A stretch of DNA of 64,000 bases from Ramazzottius varieornatus. Lineage: Eukaryota > Tardigrada > Eutardigrada > Parachela > Ramazzottiidae. Position 1 is the first letter of the stretch. Each line of letters opens with the position of its first letter. Positions 1 to 11,103 of this stretch are shown here, in pieces. Both the position numbers and the translations under genes were made by a program. The notes under the pieces are model-generated. The model was given only the letters and a program-made list of their open reading frames with translations. It was not told the DNA's origin and searched no databases. The DNA lies in the NCBI GenBank assembly GCA_001949185.1, contig BDGG01000003.1, positions 4,137,158 through 4,201,157 of the forward strand, written 5' to 3'.

Positions 1-60
1 AGCGTGCGCCACTTGAGACAACGATATGCTGAAGTTTGTATGTCGAGCTCCTCTACGGCA
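1..60. repeat. Half copy of the GTGCGCCACTT palindrome family
   Basis: The window opens inside a copy: GCGTGCGCCACTTGAGA is followed by a degraded version of the outer arm ending near GTCGAGCTCC. The other arm lies outside the window. Confidence 0.7.
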
Positions 61-323
61 GAGTAACTCAAGTGGGGGGAGCATAATGGGGCATTTATCG
101 AAGGCAGCGATGACGTTAAGCGCGTCGTCTGTTTAAAATGATGCCAAAATTATAAGACTCTTACTTGGTCACTGGTCACGGGCTTTTCCATGGCTTTCCA
201 GTATTACCCAGTAAGTGTACATGTTGCTCAGAAAATCCAGAGGGTAGATTAGCATCGAAGAACGGAGATGAGCGCGACTGAAATTTGTTTTGAAATATGG
301 AGTAATGGTTTCTCTTCTTGCAG

Positions 324-424
324 GAAGGATGATTACCGCCAACTATATTCCGCCGATGAACTATCATCAGCTTTTCAAGGAATCGCTGAAGGCTGTCACA
401 CCTTTACCGCCATCGACAGCTTAA
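324..424 (+). CDS. Possible terminal exon of a gene starting upstream of the window
   Basis: A good acceptor (TTTCTCTTCTTGCAG, ending at 323) is followed by an open frame reading about 33 residues that contains NYIPPMNYHQLFKESLKAV and ends in TAA at 422-424. The composition (Pro, Tyr and Lys in a plausible order) looks coding, and the splice site is strong. I do not recognise the family. The rest of the gene would lie to the left of the window. It could also be chance. Confidence 0.35.
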
Positions 425-812
425 AACTTTTCACTTGTTGCTTTACTATCACATCTTTTCTTGGGTTAGAACAGAACATACCATACCACGATGGCTTCTC
501 AGTCAGCTTTTTATCCCTGCTACCTCCAACTGCGTTGTACATTGTCTATCTTTTGCTTCAGTGAGTTCGTACTGGCAAAAATTTCTTTATTACTACGTTT
601 TTGGTAGCTTTTTCGGATTCACATTCAGGCACATTTGTTTTGAAAGTTGTAAACTAGAAAATACTATTGTCTCAAACGGGCATATCATCTTGACAAGCCC
701 TCGTCATGGAAGATTACCGGAATCTAACACAAAATGTTCTGTATAAAACTAGAAAAACCATGCGAAGTAACGGTAAGACTGTAAAATCGTAGAGCGGCGT
801 TTGAAGTTGAGC
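425..812. other. Spacer between the left-edge exon and the Vav stop codon
   Basis: No convincing exon. It should hold the 3' UTRs of two converging transcripts. Confidence 0.5.
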
Positions 813-3800
813 TCAGTTGGTCAGTTCTTCCACGTAACTCAAGGGAAAATATCCGATCTGGAAAAGAACCACAAAGATAAGCTTGAGGGTTGCGGGCATG
901 GTGAACTGTGAAGTAGTACCGCTTTCGTGCTCTTGCATACAGTAAACCCACATTCGCAAGGTACACGTGTATGTAGGTGCTGGAAAGACGTACACGTCAA
1001 TCAGCGACATCTATCGTTCACCTGCGTACAGCAATCGGTAACGTATTGCTGCATATGTGTATGCAGGTGCGTGAGCGACTGCGGTCACTCGGCGCTCTTC
1101 AAGCTACGGATAAAGCAGGCTCTAGATTTCTGTAGTTACCTTTCCATTACATCGGCCTTTCCACCAGCCGCGCTGTTCACCAGCTCGTGCCAGAATCTCC
1201 ACCTCATCACCCACACTGATCGTAAGCATATTAGCTGCCGTAGCGGAGAAGTTGTAGCGCACAACTGCGCGAGGATAAACGGGCTCTTCGCCGGGTTCGC
1301 CACTCCCCGAGGTCTGAGGCAACAACGCTTTCTTGTACGGTATCTTCAAATTGCAGTTCATGCCTTGGAAAGACTGGGCTAAACTGTTGTTCTCGTACCA
1401 CTGTACAAGTTCGGGTACGCTGCGGAAGTACTTTGCGGGTGCCAGGAAGAAGTTGTTCTCTGCTTGGAGGACCTTGATATGACGCACTTTGTCCTCGTAC
1501 CTAAAAGAGCAATCTAATTGTTACTCCCTCCATTATTACCAGAGGGAAAGCGCGTAAACTTACTTGATACTTATGGCTTTGTAAGATTCGCCTTTGTTAC
1601 TGATCCTCAAAAGGAATGTTCCGTTAGGAAACTTCTGAAGGATATCTCCAGCTTTGTCTCGGTCCATGCGACCCGCGAACCACGGGAATCCACTGAGCTG
1701 TTGCTCGTCCTCAGACTGGTAACTGAAGCTGCCGTTGGAAGATGGCGAGAAGGGATTGAAAGGCGAGACTGGGTTCGGTGTGGCAGGCGACAGCACGCTG
1801 CTGCGCGAGTTAGCACGAGGTAGTAGTACTCCGTTTTCCCTTTCTTGGTTCGGACTGTCTCTGCTAGTGGAAGAGCTCGGAGAAGCGGACTCCTCCCTCA
1901 GCGAAGCAGTGCTGCCTTGGCTGGAAGGACTTTCACCGAAGGAAGGTGTACCGGTGAATGCACCCATCGACATGGTCCGGGGGTTTCTCATCTTGTTCGT
2001 CGGTGGAAAGCCACCTGAAACAAGAAACGTTAAACCTGAGCCAAGGAATCTGAGAAGCCGGCAAGTAAAGTGGCGCACTCTTTCAGCCACAACGACTACG
2101 GTGCATCACTCGGAGAAGAAAACAACCGAAGTCGATAACCCGCCGTTTCCTCAAGTGGCGCATGCCGCCGGTGTTACTGGCTGAAAGCGTGCGCCACTAG
2201 GTACGACCTCCTCGAGGTTCTTTGCCCATGTTCCGATTAACGAAACAACCACCCGAATTGGTCACGACTCACCTGAAGAATGTCGATGGCTTTTGGTCAA
2301 AGACGATTGCGACCTCGAAGAAATCGTCGGTTTGGTGTTACACTCCGTGAAGGGAATACACTGCTTGTGTACTGCGCCCTTACATACGGAACATTCGTAT
2401 CCCTGGAAGAAGGAACCGAGCAGGAACTTGTCACAAAAGACACATAACGTTGGCTGGCTGAAAGAGGTAAACGACAGGCGATGTGGAACGTGGTTGGGTA
2501 GCGTTGAAGGCTCCAAACTCTCACTACAAACACTTGAAATAAAGCACGCATTTCTCGTGTTACAAACTCAGAATAAGCAACAGAAACAGAAGGACTTTGT
2601 TTACAGAGCCGTTTTGATTGCTGTAATCCACTTCTCGCGCAAGCTCTCGGTCTTTACCGCCATTGTGTAGGCTACGCGGTGGTCCTTTGAATTGAAAATG
2701 TGCCACTGATGACTCCACTGCAAATACAGGCGTGTATCGTCATACTCCGATTATTCAGAATATTTATCGACAGAGACATTCAATGCGAAATATACTGCCT
2801 TATTTCTAACATCCGCACAGAAACTTCCACGCGCATAATTCATCCTATCGAGGACCGGTAACAGCACTCGACAGAATCTCCTTTCCAAGTGGCACGCGCT
2901 CTCAGCCAACAACAATGGCAACATGCGCCATTCGGAAAAAAGATCCTGCCGAGTTCGTTTCCAAGCTCTCGTGCTTCTTATAAGTGCTGAATGTCGTACC
3001 TTATCACGTAATGGTTTGACCGGCAGAGTTTCGTCCACCCGGAAGTCGTTGATAACCAATGCGCTTTTGTACGTATACTGATTTGCCTGTTGAAGAAAAA
3101 AGACTATCCATTGTTTACTGTACTGAAACAGCCAGACAAGACTTGTGTAAACAAAATTCACCTTCAGAGGCTTCGCGATGAGCAGCACGCGGTTAAACAC
3201 GAAGATGTGCCTAACGATCAAAAACTCATAAAAAAACAGTAACTCATAAGAAAACGTATAAAAAACCTCCGAAGAGTTTTGACTCACCGAGTTTTGGGAC
3301 TGGTAGCCTCGTGAGGTCGGAACCGTACGATGCCGTCTATCAGTAGTCGACCATACTCAGTGAGATGTGTGTCTGGATTCGGCATATTCAGGTCCACAAT
3401 GCTAGATTCGACGGTCTTGATGATGTCGATCATCTCGCTGTCTCGCTTGACTTCATTGACGTAGTTTGCCAAGTCTATCATGATATTGAAGGCCGTTTCC
3501 AGTTCTTCCAAGTCTTTTTTAGGCGAAGTACTGGAGAACTTCTTCAAGGTAGACAGCAGCAGATGGTACTTTAGTATTCGCTGCATCGGTAGACTGAGAA
3601 GGTCACGGAGGCGAAACTTCCCATCATTCGTCTCATTTTGACTTCGCTGGAAAAAGCAAACAAAGCATGAACAAACAGCAAAAAATCACAGAAGTAAAAT
3701 AAAAACAAAATGGATGTTCGCCAAACAAACTCGATAGTATCGTTTCCCCAGTGGCGCACGCTTCCGGACGGTGACAGTGACAAAGTGCGCTACTTGGGAA

Positions 3801-5323
3801 AACAATCTTGTTGAGTTTGTGTGGCGAGCTCCACAAAATTTGAAAATTTTGATAATTTACTAAAAAAAATAAAATTAAGATTCAGGAAAAGTATTCATCA
3901 ATAAACATACCCTTTTCAAGTCAAGTCAAATCAAGCTAAAATTCCAACCTTGATGACATCTCCGACGGACGCATCTGCTTTGCACAGTTCATCCAATCGC
4001 TGCTGTGCTCGCGGCAGTTCAGCACAGTACCGGCCATACTTGGTGAAATCTGTTCGCCACTTGAGAAAACATTCCTTTATTTTCGTTTCCATGTTAGCCT
4101 GTGGTGGTTGACAGGCCTTCTTCAGGTCCGCGAAGAAGCCAGCATGACACTGGGCCAACTCCTCAATGTTGATAAAGACGGTCAACACGTCGTCAGCCGT
4201 CATCGCGTTTTTCACCGCCTTCAGGAACTTGTTCACGATCATCTGCAAGGCTTCCAAGTAGTTTCTCTCTGTGTCAAGGAGCTCTTCGATGCAGTATTCA
4301 CGTTTAACTTTCGCCTCTGGTGCTTGGTCAACCTGACACAACAGGCAAGAAAGATAAAGTCGATCCTCAATTTGATTTATGGGCTTTTAGATTCTAGCGC
4401 TTCAGTTGCAAAGATATAATATGAGAGGAAAAACTCTGGAAAAAATATCGAACCTTTCTAGCCGGAAGATTGTTATACACCACTTCTTCATACAGGTGTT
4501 CTTCTTCTTTCGACGTGCGAAGAACGTGTGCGGGCTCCAGCGGACCATCAGGATCGTTTGACGAATCATTTCTACAACGAATACAGAGATTCATATCCAA
4601 GCATAGTCTACAAGACAGATATTGGAGTGCGAATCTTCACTTACTCTGCCCACTCTTCCTCGAGTTTTCTGAAGGGTTCCAAGTTGTAATATTCGACTTG
4701 ATTTGTGGGAGGTCTCGTCGGAAACTGCGGAAACCCTCTTCCTTGTACTGCTTGTGTTTTTGATAGATCCGACAGACACTCGATCACCTAAGCAGTAACA
4801 ACAATGTAAACATGGCCCATATACCAGCCGCGTAAGTTACACGCAACACGAAATTATTGATAGTAGAACAAGTCATAAACTACCTTGACAAAGTCAGGAC
4901 CCAGCTCCAGGAGCATTAAAGGCTCGAACAACTGTCCCGGTTTCATCCCGAAGTGTATCTGGCACGTCTTCAGAAACAAGTTGATATTCTTCATGCAGAG
5001 AAACTGTAATTAACCATAAACGAGTTGATTAAATAGATACATTCGGTTCATGAACCCTTTACCATATCCATAAGCATATTATTGCTGCATGAAAAGACCT
5101 CGTAGAACCTTACCTCGGACATCTGTGGCCGAAGATTGATGGCCGTCAAATCCAGGCATTTCGGTTTGAGAATATGCAGAAGCTGACAAAGTATGGATCC
5201 ATCCTGTAGAGTTCGGGCAAGGTCCAGCACTTGAGCCTGAGGCCACGTAACGCGGTGGTTCCCAGGAAGTGCTTGGCATCGCACCAGCCACGAAACGCAG
5301 TCTTTCCACAGATGCTCAGCCAT
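813..5323 (-). CDS. VAV: Vav-family Rho guanine nucleotide exchange factor
   Basis: Multi-exon gene. Exon 1 (5323-5114, MAEHLWKDCVSW) and exon 2 (5003-4884, FLCMKNINLFLKTC) form the N-terminal calponin-homology domain. An acidic stretch follows with regulatory-type tyrosines (EEHLYEEVVYNNLP, near 4480). The DH domain spans about 4330-3290 (EYCIEELLDTERNYLEAL; RILKYHLLLSTL). A PH region lies near 3200-3000. The C1 zinc finger is near 2500-2300 (HRLSFTSFSQPTLCVFCDKF, with its Cys/His pattern). After a Ser/Pro-rich linker comes SH2 (FPWFAGRMDRDKAGDIL, FLLRIS), then SH3, whose last piece IGYFPLSYVEELTN is a separate exon (acceptor TTCTTTTCCAG) with the stop at 813. Vav proteins activate Rac/Rho downstream of tyrosine kinases. 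The order CH-acidic-DH-PH-C1-SH2-SH3 lacks the second SH3 of vertebrate Vav. Three introns carry palindrome copies. Confidence 0.95.
2060..2212. repeat. Palindrome copy in the Vav C1-SH2 intron
   Basis: AAGTGGCGCAC near 2068 and a second motif pair CTCAAGTGGCGCATG / GCGTGCGCCACTAGG at 2152-2207. It looks like one full copy plus a degraded half copy. Confidence 0.75.
2855..2972. repeat. Palindrome copy in a Vav intron
   Basis: Arms CTTTCCAAGTGGCACGCG and ATGCGCCATTCGGAAAA with outer ACTCGACAGAAT and CCTGCCGAGTTCGTT. Several mismatches between arms indicate an older copy. Confidence 0.8.
3718..3829. repeat. Well-preserved palindrome copy in a Vav DH-domain intron
   Basis: TCGCCAAACAAACTCGATAG ... 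CCCCAGTGGCGCACGC / GTGCGCTACTTGGG ... CTTGTTGAGTTTGTGTGGCG. The two arms pair over nearly the whole length of about 112 bp. Confidence 0.9.
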
Positions 5324-5766
5324 GACGACTGCCAGGACAATGGAACAGGTTCTCTACGAAGTCAGAGAATGGGGATGGCGATCAAAGAGAAGAATTAGAA
5401 CTCCGGAAGACTTGGTAACTGTCATTGAAGGATACTGCCGTCTACCAGGCTACTTGATCCATCCTTTCACTCCGTATTCCGAGAAAGTCTGAACTCTGGT
5501 GGGAAAGATAAGCGAACGGCAAAGACTACTTCCGTTCAAAGATATCGCTGCAAGGATTTCGAATGTTTGTTTTGATTTGAAAGAAACTTGGCATGTTCTG
5601 TATAGAGATTGCGCTAAACGACAAATGGAATCGTGCGCGAATGTTCGAAACCGGAGTTGCGAGTTATGCATATTATAAAGCTTCACTCTGTTGACTGATT
5701 GAAGAATTATCTTTACGGTTGCCCCGTGCTCTTGGCGTAGTTTGTGTGAAGTTCGTTCGCACAAGG
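5324..5766. other. Divergent promoter region, VAV / MALSU1
   Basis: About 440 bp between two start codons on opposite strands. No exon seen. It must hold both 5' regions. No clear TATA box or palindrome copy was noticed. Confidence 0.5.
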
Positions 5767-7237
5767 ATGTTAACTTGTCTTCTTCTTGCCTCCAGAATCT
5801 GTGTACTCACAAGAGCCTATATCTTGACGTGGGGATCGAGCTTGCGGATTGACTGCAGGGTAACACAACCGCATCGGAAGACCTTGCTCGGCGCAAGGAT
5901 GAATGTTCTACAGGTGCGTTAGGTGTCTCATGATGATCGTAATACTGAGTACGCTGTATGCAATTGCTTGTTGCGTCTATCTAAAGTCTACACCGGAAGT
6001 TGATTCCAGTTTGTGCTAACTATATGCGTATCGTAGTCTTCGTTCTGTCGGTTGTGTGGATATGGAGCTCGACAGCTGACCACGACAAGCGTTTGGGCGA
6101 GAAGTACGGGCATCATCAAAGGACGACCAAACAGAAGTCCTAATTCGAGAGAAGACGTAAGCTGTATCCATCAAACAATGCTTCTCGAAGCACAGTGCAT
6201 CTAATTTGCGTTGTAGGAAGATGGAGATCAGCAGCAAACACCGCCGTTCAAGCCCATCGGGAGGAAGAAGGGTGGAGAAGAGCCAGCAGCGTCCCTAGAA
6301 CCTCAGCAAAACATCCGCAACATCCCACCTAGTTTGCGGAACAGATATCGGCTGTTTGAAGACGAAGCAGAGGAAGTCCGTGATTCGAATCAGGCTCAAT
6401 GGATAGAAATCGAAGCGCCGGAGGAAGAGGATACGACAAATGAATTCGAAGGACTCAGCTTAACACGTCAGTACTGTATATCATCTCGTGTTAGAAGTTC
6501 AAACCGGAAGTAGGTTGTAATCAAGCTGAATTCAATTGCAGGTGGGAAGACTGGAGTGATAGATATCCATGAACTTGTCGATGTGTTGCAACAGGAAAAC
6601 GCCGTCGACCTCTGTGTGGTGTCCATCCCTCCGGAAGTCAAATTTGCGGACTATATGGTGGTTGTGTGTGGAAAGTCCTCTCGTCAACTAATGGGCATGG
6701 CGAAATTCGTGTCGCGCTACGTAAGTTTTCTGAGCAATTTTTCTATGTAAGTTTTTAGGCATGTTTTTTGACGGGTTCTCAGCTGGCCAGTAACAACCGA
6801 GCAAAAGCTTCCGACAAGTAACGCATAAAGAGGAGATCGAATGAGAACGCAAATTGTTTTTCCTGTTCCAGTACAAAGCAAAAAAGAACGTTAAGGATCC
6901 TTTCCTGAATAGTTCTATTGCCAACTGGAAAACAAACTGGATAGTTTTGGATTTAGGTACGTGGTATCGTTTTGCTGGTTCCAAACAGAAATTTCGCTGG
7001 TTTATGGGAATGTCTTACGCCTAGTACTTCGCAGGCAATATCATCGTTCACTTCATGGATGCCCACGTGAGGAAAGCGTACGATATCGAAGCGCTTTGGG
7101 CGTTAGGTTCGGAGAACGATCCTCAGAGTCAGCAGTATCTGAACCCCGACATTGCCTTGATGGAGAAGCATTCTCGAGTGTTTGTTGAGACTCCAAATGC
7201 TGATACTGCTGGAGCACGCCAGACTAAGTCGTCGTGA
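5767..7237 (+). CDS. MALSU1: Mitochondrial ribosome assembly/silencing factor (RsfS/iojap family)
   Basis: Six exons: 5767-5913, 6037-6156, 6217-6476, 6542-6720, 6872-6956 and 7035-7237, with consistent phases. The first 50 residues (MLTCLLLASRICVLTRAY...) are rich in Arg, Leu and Thr and fit a mitochondrial targeting peptide. An acidic, probably disordered segment follows. The C-terminal half is the RsfS fold: IDIHELVDVLQQENAVDLCV, FADYMVVVCGKSSRQL, WIVLDLGNIIVHFMD and RKAYDIEALW. RsfS proteins bind uL14 of the large subunit and act in mitoribosome assembly. ATG 5767 is chosen because the frame upstream has only a TTG. About 330 residues, longer than bacterial RsfS because of the N-terminal extension. 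Confidence 0.9.
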
Positions 7238-7586
7238 AGATTCTGGTTTTCAGTTTTGACCGTCTCCTTTTACCGAAGGTATGACTCCACTGTATGAGCT
7301 TCAATAGTTTTAGCACTTTCAAACGGATTCCGCTGCGGCATCTTCTCTTCCGCCCGTGCGAATCAGTGAAATCGTATAAAGTAACCAAAGACATTGGAGT
7401 TACTGGTCCTGTTTATGTTGGTACGCCATTGTCTCCCCGTGAAGCGACCTAGGGAAGATAGCACGCCCTTTCGCTGTTCGACCCTTCTGCTGGATATTCA
7501 CTGGAGGAACTTGAAGTATTCTGACTCGGCGAGACGCAAAGCCACAATCAGAGCCTATTGGCTCCATTCCCAAAACAAACATTCCA
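7238..7586. other. Convergent 3' spacer, MALSU1 / JHY-like
   Basis: About 350 bp holding the two 3' UTRs. No further gene or repeat recognised. Confidence 0.5.
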
Positions 7587-8814
7587 TCAAAATGTCCCAT
7601 CCGCGTTGAACGGGAACTCTGCAGTGTCTCCAGAAGGACCAGAACATATGGCCTGACCGAGCCTCAAAGCCTCATGCAAGGTATTCAGCTGACGTCTCGC
7701 CCATTCTTCCATCTCTCTACTTTTCTCAAGTGCCTTTCTTACTTCTTGGGCGTTTTTCTTCACCGGGTCTTGTGCACCAGGACGCGGAAGAATGTTTCGC
7801 GGCATTCTGCCGATCGTCCGACTCTGTTTGCCTGCCTCGTGTTCATCACATCGAGCCGAGGTCCTCGCCGTCTCGGATGGCGCTATCGTTATATGAGGAC
7901 CGTTACCCGAATGCGAAGAAGCCGTTTCGTCATCATGCTTACTGTCTTGCGAGGAACTGTTGAGCTGGGCGCTTTTTGCCCTGGCTTCCTGCCTCAACTT
8001 TGATTTTTCAAGCTCTTCCTTGTTCTGTCTGGACCACTGGCTAGCAAGCTTTTTCAGTTGGCTCTTCCGCTGCCGCGCCCTTTCCTGCTCTATGCCGATA
8101 TCCGGTCCTAGTCCACCTAGCTTGATATCCAGCTGGAGTTCCCGGTAGTTCCTTAGAGTGTATCGTCTGGAAGGCTTTGGTTTCTTCATGGATTCACTTT
8201 GTTCGTCTTGAATGCTCGAACGGCACCGAGCTTGAAACAAAGCCTTGGGTTGAACAGTACTTCCGGGTACGCTGTTCAAAGGACGAACATCCGGACACAG
8301 CGGAAATTGAGTAGGGCTGCAGTCGGTGTTGATCAACGGCGCTATCGCCACTTTCGGAAAACTGGAAAACGTGTGAGTTTCAGGTGGAGTTGTTGTTTCA
8401 TCGTCATCTAGTGAATCATTTGCCTCTGTTCTTTCGGGACTTGTCGGAGCTATGGAAGGAAGACGTGCTCGGCACTTTGGAGGAGCGGCTTTGTTCAGCT
8501 CGTGTTTATCGGTGGTGACGGCACTAAATAACTTTTTGTGTTGCAGAGTTTTCATTTGCCCTCAAATAAATAGCAAAGAATGGATACGATCACAAAGAGA
8601 GAAATTACAATGGACGCTGGGTAGTCGGCTCATGCATGGCAACATATCTTCGCCACCACTCGACGTGACTTCCGAGTACCGCTTTTGGCAACAGACGTTT
8701 CGGGCACTTTCGGCTCGCAGGGCTTCCGCCTGGTCGTGCGCTGTATCCAAGTTTTCGAAATGTTGGTGGAAGGTAGGATGCCGGTGACTGGAACTTAGCG
8801 GCTGTATTCGCCAC
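7587..8814 (-). CDS. JHY-like protein (cilium-linked family), tentative
   Basis: Exon 1 starts MANTAAKFQSPASYLPP at 8814 and contains FRKLGYSARPGGSPASRK. Exon 2 covers about 8560-7587. Joining them needs a weak donor (CAGC|GTCCAT, near 8595) and acceptor TTTGAG|GG, which keeps frame through ...PTTQ-R-QMKTLQHKK. The middle holds a conserved-looking block, RRYTLRNYRELQLDIKLGG followed by LGPDIGIEQERARQR, then a Lys/Arg/Glu helix and a low-complexity tail. This block resembles what I recall of the vertebrate JHY (juvenile hydrocephalus) family, but I cannot check it. The N- and C-terminal thirds are Ser/Pro/Glu-rich and probably disordered. About 345 residues. Confidence 0.45.
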
Positions 8815-9239
8815 ATGAGAGAACAGTCCATGTAGCCAGTGCTAGGAAGACGACATCACACTGTTTTATGGTTCCGTCTTCTGCGTCTTTTAATGTACCG
8901 AGATGCTGCACGTCTGCAGAATGTCAGACTGCGCAAACTCTTCAAGACATTTCAGTGTCGGTGTTATGTCGTCAAAGCGCGACTCACGATGTCATCCGAC
9001 CGGAATGTTCAGTTAAATTAACATGATAGAAACCCGCTGAAATATTTCTGAAAAGCGTGCCTATGAAGTACCACTAAGCTAGGTGTAATGGAACGGTTAG
9101 ACAGCATCGCAAGCTTACTAAGCGCATGTTCGAGTTCTCGAAAGCCCTACAGTAGAATAGCTCGATCCATTGTCCAGCTGGAAAATTTACATGCGCACTG
9201 ACCGGTATCAGGGATTTTGGGTCTATAGTTAATTCAATT
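8815..9239. other. Divergent promoter region, JHY-like / receptor gene
   Basis: About 425 bp with only short, unconvincing open frames. Confidence 0.5.
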
Positions 9240-10916
9240 ATGATGTGTCATCCGCGGAGCCGGAAGTTCCATACAGCATGCGTCAATATACTGACCAAAC
9301 TTCTCTATTACACCGGACTACTTCCCCATACCGATTCAAAGCGGACTTTGTTGTACTCTTTCAGAACTGGCGTGGTGATAGGTGCTGCTTTCATTGCTCT
9401 AACGTTCGAAGTAATCTCAAACGTTCAGAATCTGATCAACTTCTCCCGTCAGAAGAACGGCGCGAAGGTGGTCCAAGTTGTCTACGCTGCAAAATACGTC
9501 ATTCGGGTAACTGTGACTTTTATTGTCATTGTTGTGTTCTCGAGAAGCTCTCGCGGACTGCAAAGAGTCAGCGACGAACTTGGAGGAGTTCCCAAAGACC
9601 AGCATGCTTTCGCCTTCTCGGAACAATCCTCTAAATCTATCTGGCTTCCATTCATCACGCTGTTGACGTTTGTCGTGTATTACCTGTCCCATTGCGTGAC
9701 TCGCGTCTACACAATGCTGATCAACGAGACGACGTACGCCGAGTTCCCGGGTGGGATATTGACTGCAGCTCAAGAGGATGTGGTAGTTCTGGTCACCAGA
9801 AACTCCACAGAAGCCGTCAGAGTTTTGTGCGCCGGATACCTCGGCCACCTGTTGATTACGTTTGCAAATAAACAAGTAAGAGAGGCCGAAACTATTCTGA
9901 GAACAGAGATGGGTGATTCGGAGAACCCGGAAGTGCTCGAGACTGTTTTACGCTCGGCATGGGTAACCAGAGAACGGACTCTTGGAATAAGCAGGATTAT
10001 TGAGAGAGAACTGCAGCTGCTGCTGACGGTAGTTTTGGTAGCTGACATTCTCAGTATCGCCAGCTGCGTGGGGGAAGTTTTGGCTCCTGAGAACGTCTTC
10101 AAAAGCGTCCGGCTCTTGACGTACATGTTGTTGTATGTTGTCAGCAGTGTCAATATATTCACTGGACTGATAAAAATAACGGACAAGGTACGACCGTCGA
10201 CAGTCATTTTTCGAACGATGTCCCAATCGTGGATACTATGATTTGTATGGAAGCTCGGCAAACCAGCTCAACCAGATCCTTTTCCCAAGTGGCGCACGTT
10301 GCCAGCCAATGCACTGGAAACGTACGCAGCTTGGAAATATGGTCGATATTGTTTGCCGAGCTCAGATATTGTGTACCGTCTCTTATTTCAGGACCAAAGC
10401 ACTTATGTGGCTCTTCAGGAGGTCCAGTCCAGAATAGCACTGATCAGCGATTCACAACCTCCAACCAAGAAGCCTGGTGGGCTCGTCGGCGTCAGCATTA
10501 TTTCGGCTCAACAACTGCTCAAAGACTGCACTTTCGGTCAGTTTCACTCGAATTCGAGACCATCAACATCTTCAAAAACCGATATACGTAGTCTTCTCGA
10601 GGACCTCCAGATATTTTCCTTCAGTTGTTTCGGACCACGAAAAATTTCCCCAGAACTGCGTGCTTTTGGGCATGTCAACGAAACAACTATCATCAAGGTA
10701 GACTTATCACACTGCAGATACGACGCAAACTGTGGCATTGTTTGTGTCATAAAAAATGGCCTTTATGGTTTGCAGATTATAGGTGTGTTCATCGCACTGT
10801 TTGCCTTCCTGTTCGAACAGAACGACCAACCGGTGTTATCTCATGTCAGTCCGAATGGGTTCTTCTCTTCCGCCGTATCGCTCAACTCATTTACAAACAC
10901 CACAATGCGTGACTGA
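9240..10916 (+). CDS. Gustatory-receptor-like seven-transmembrane protein
   Basis: Three exons, 9240-10187, 10392-10697 and 10776-10916, all phase-consistent, about 464 residues. Hydrophobic segments include VVIGAAFIALTFEVI, YVIRVTVTFIVIVVF, WLPFITLLTFVVYYLSH, LLLTVVLVADILSIASC and YMLLYVVSSVNIFTGLI. A last one, IIGVFIALFAFLFEQ, sits just after the final intron in the position and style of the TM7 signature of invertebrate gustatory receptors. A potential glycosylated loop (NETT, NSTE) lies between TM4 and TM5. In that family the ligand is unknown unless tested; insect members are cation channels. The fold assignment rests on topology and gene structure, not on strong residue matches. Another 7TM family is possible. 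The first intron carries a palindrome copy. Confidence 0.55.
10249..10368. repeat. Palindrome copy in receptor intron 1
   Basis: CTCGGCAAACCAGCTCAACC ... CCCAAGTGGCGCACG / ACGTACGCAGCTTGG ... TTGTTTGCCGAGCTC. The copy nearly fills the intron. Confidence 0.9.
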
Positions 10917-11103
10917 ATCCAACAGTCACACTCATCCCTCGAGTGAGGTCGCATTACAGTCAGAGATCTGCAGTTTCCAAACTTTGAAAATTAATATTCA
11001 AATAAACGAGGGGAAATTCCAAACTGATCGACGCATCAACAACTGATACTAGAAGCAATACTCAACATCATAGGCCGAGAAAATAATAGAAATATGACTA
11101 TAT

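Noticed and set aside
5048-5113. Reading Vav exon 1 straight on (VRFYEVFSCSNNMLMDM)
   Set aside because: The family continues MSxFLCLKNI, which is found after a proper acceptor at 5003; the in-between piece is intron.
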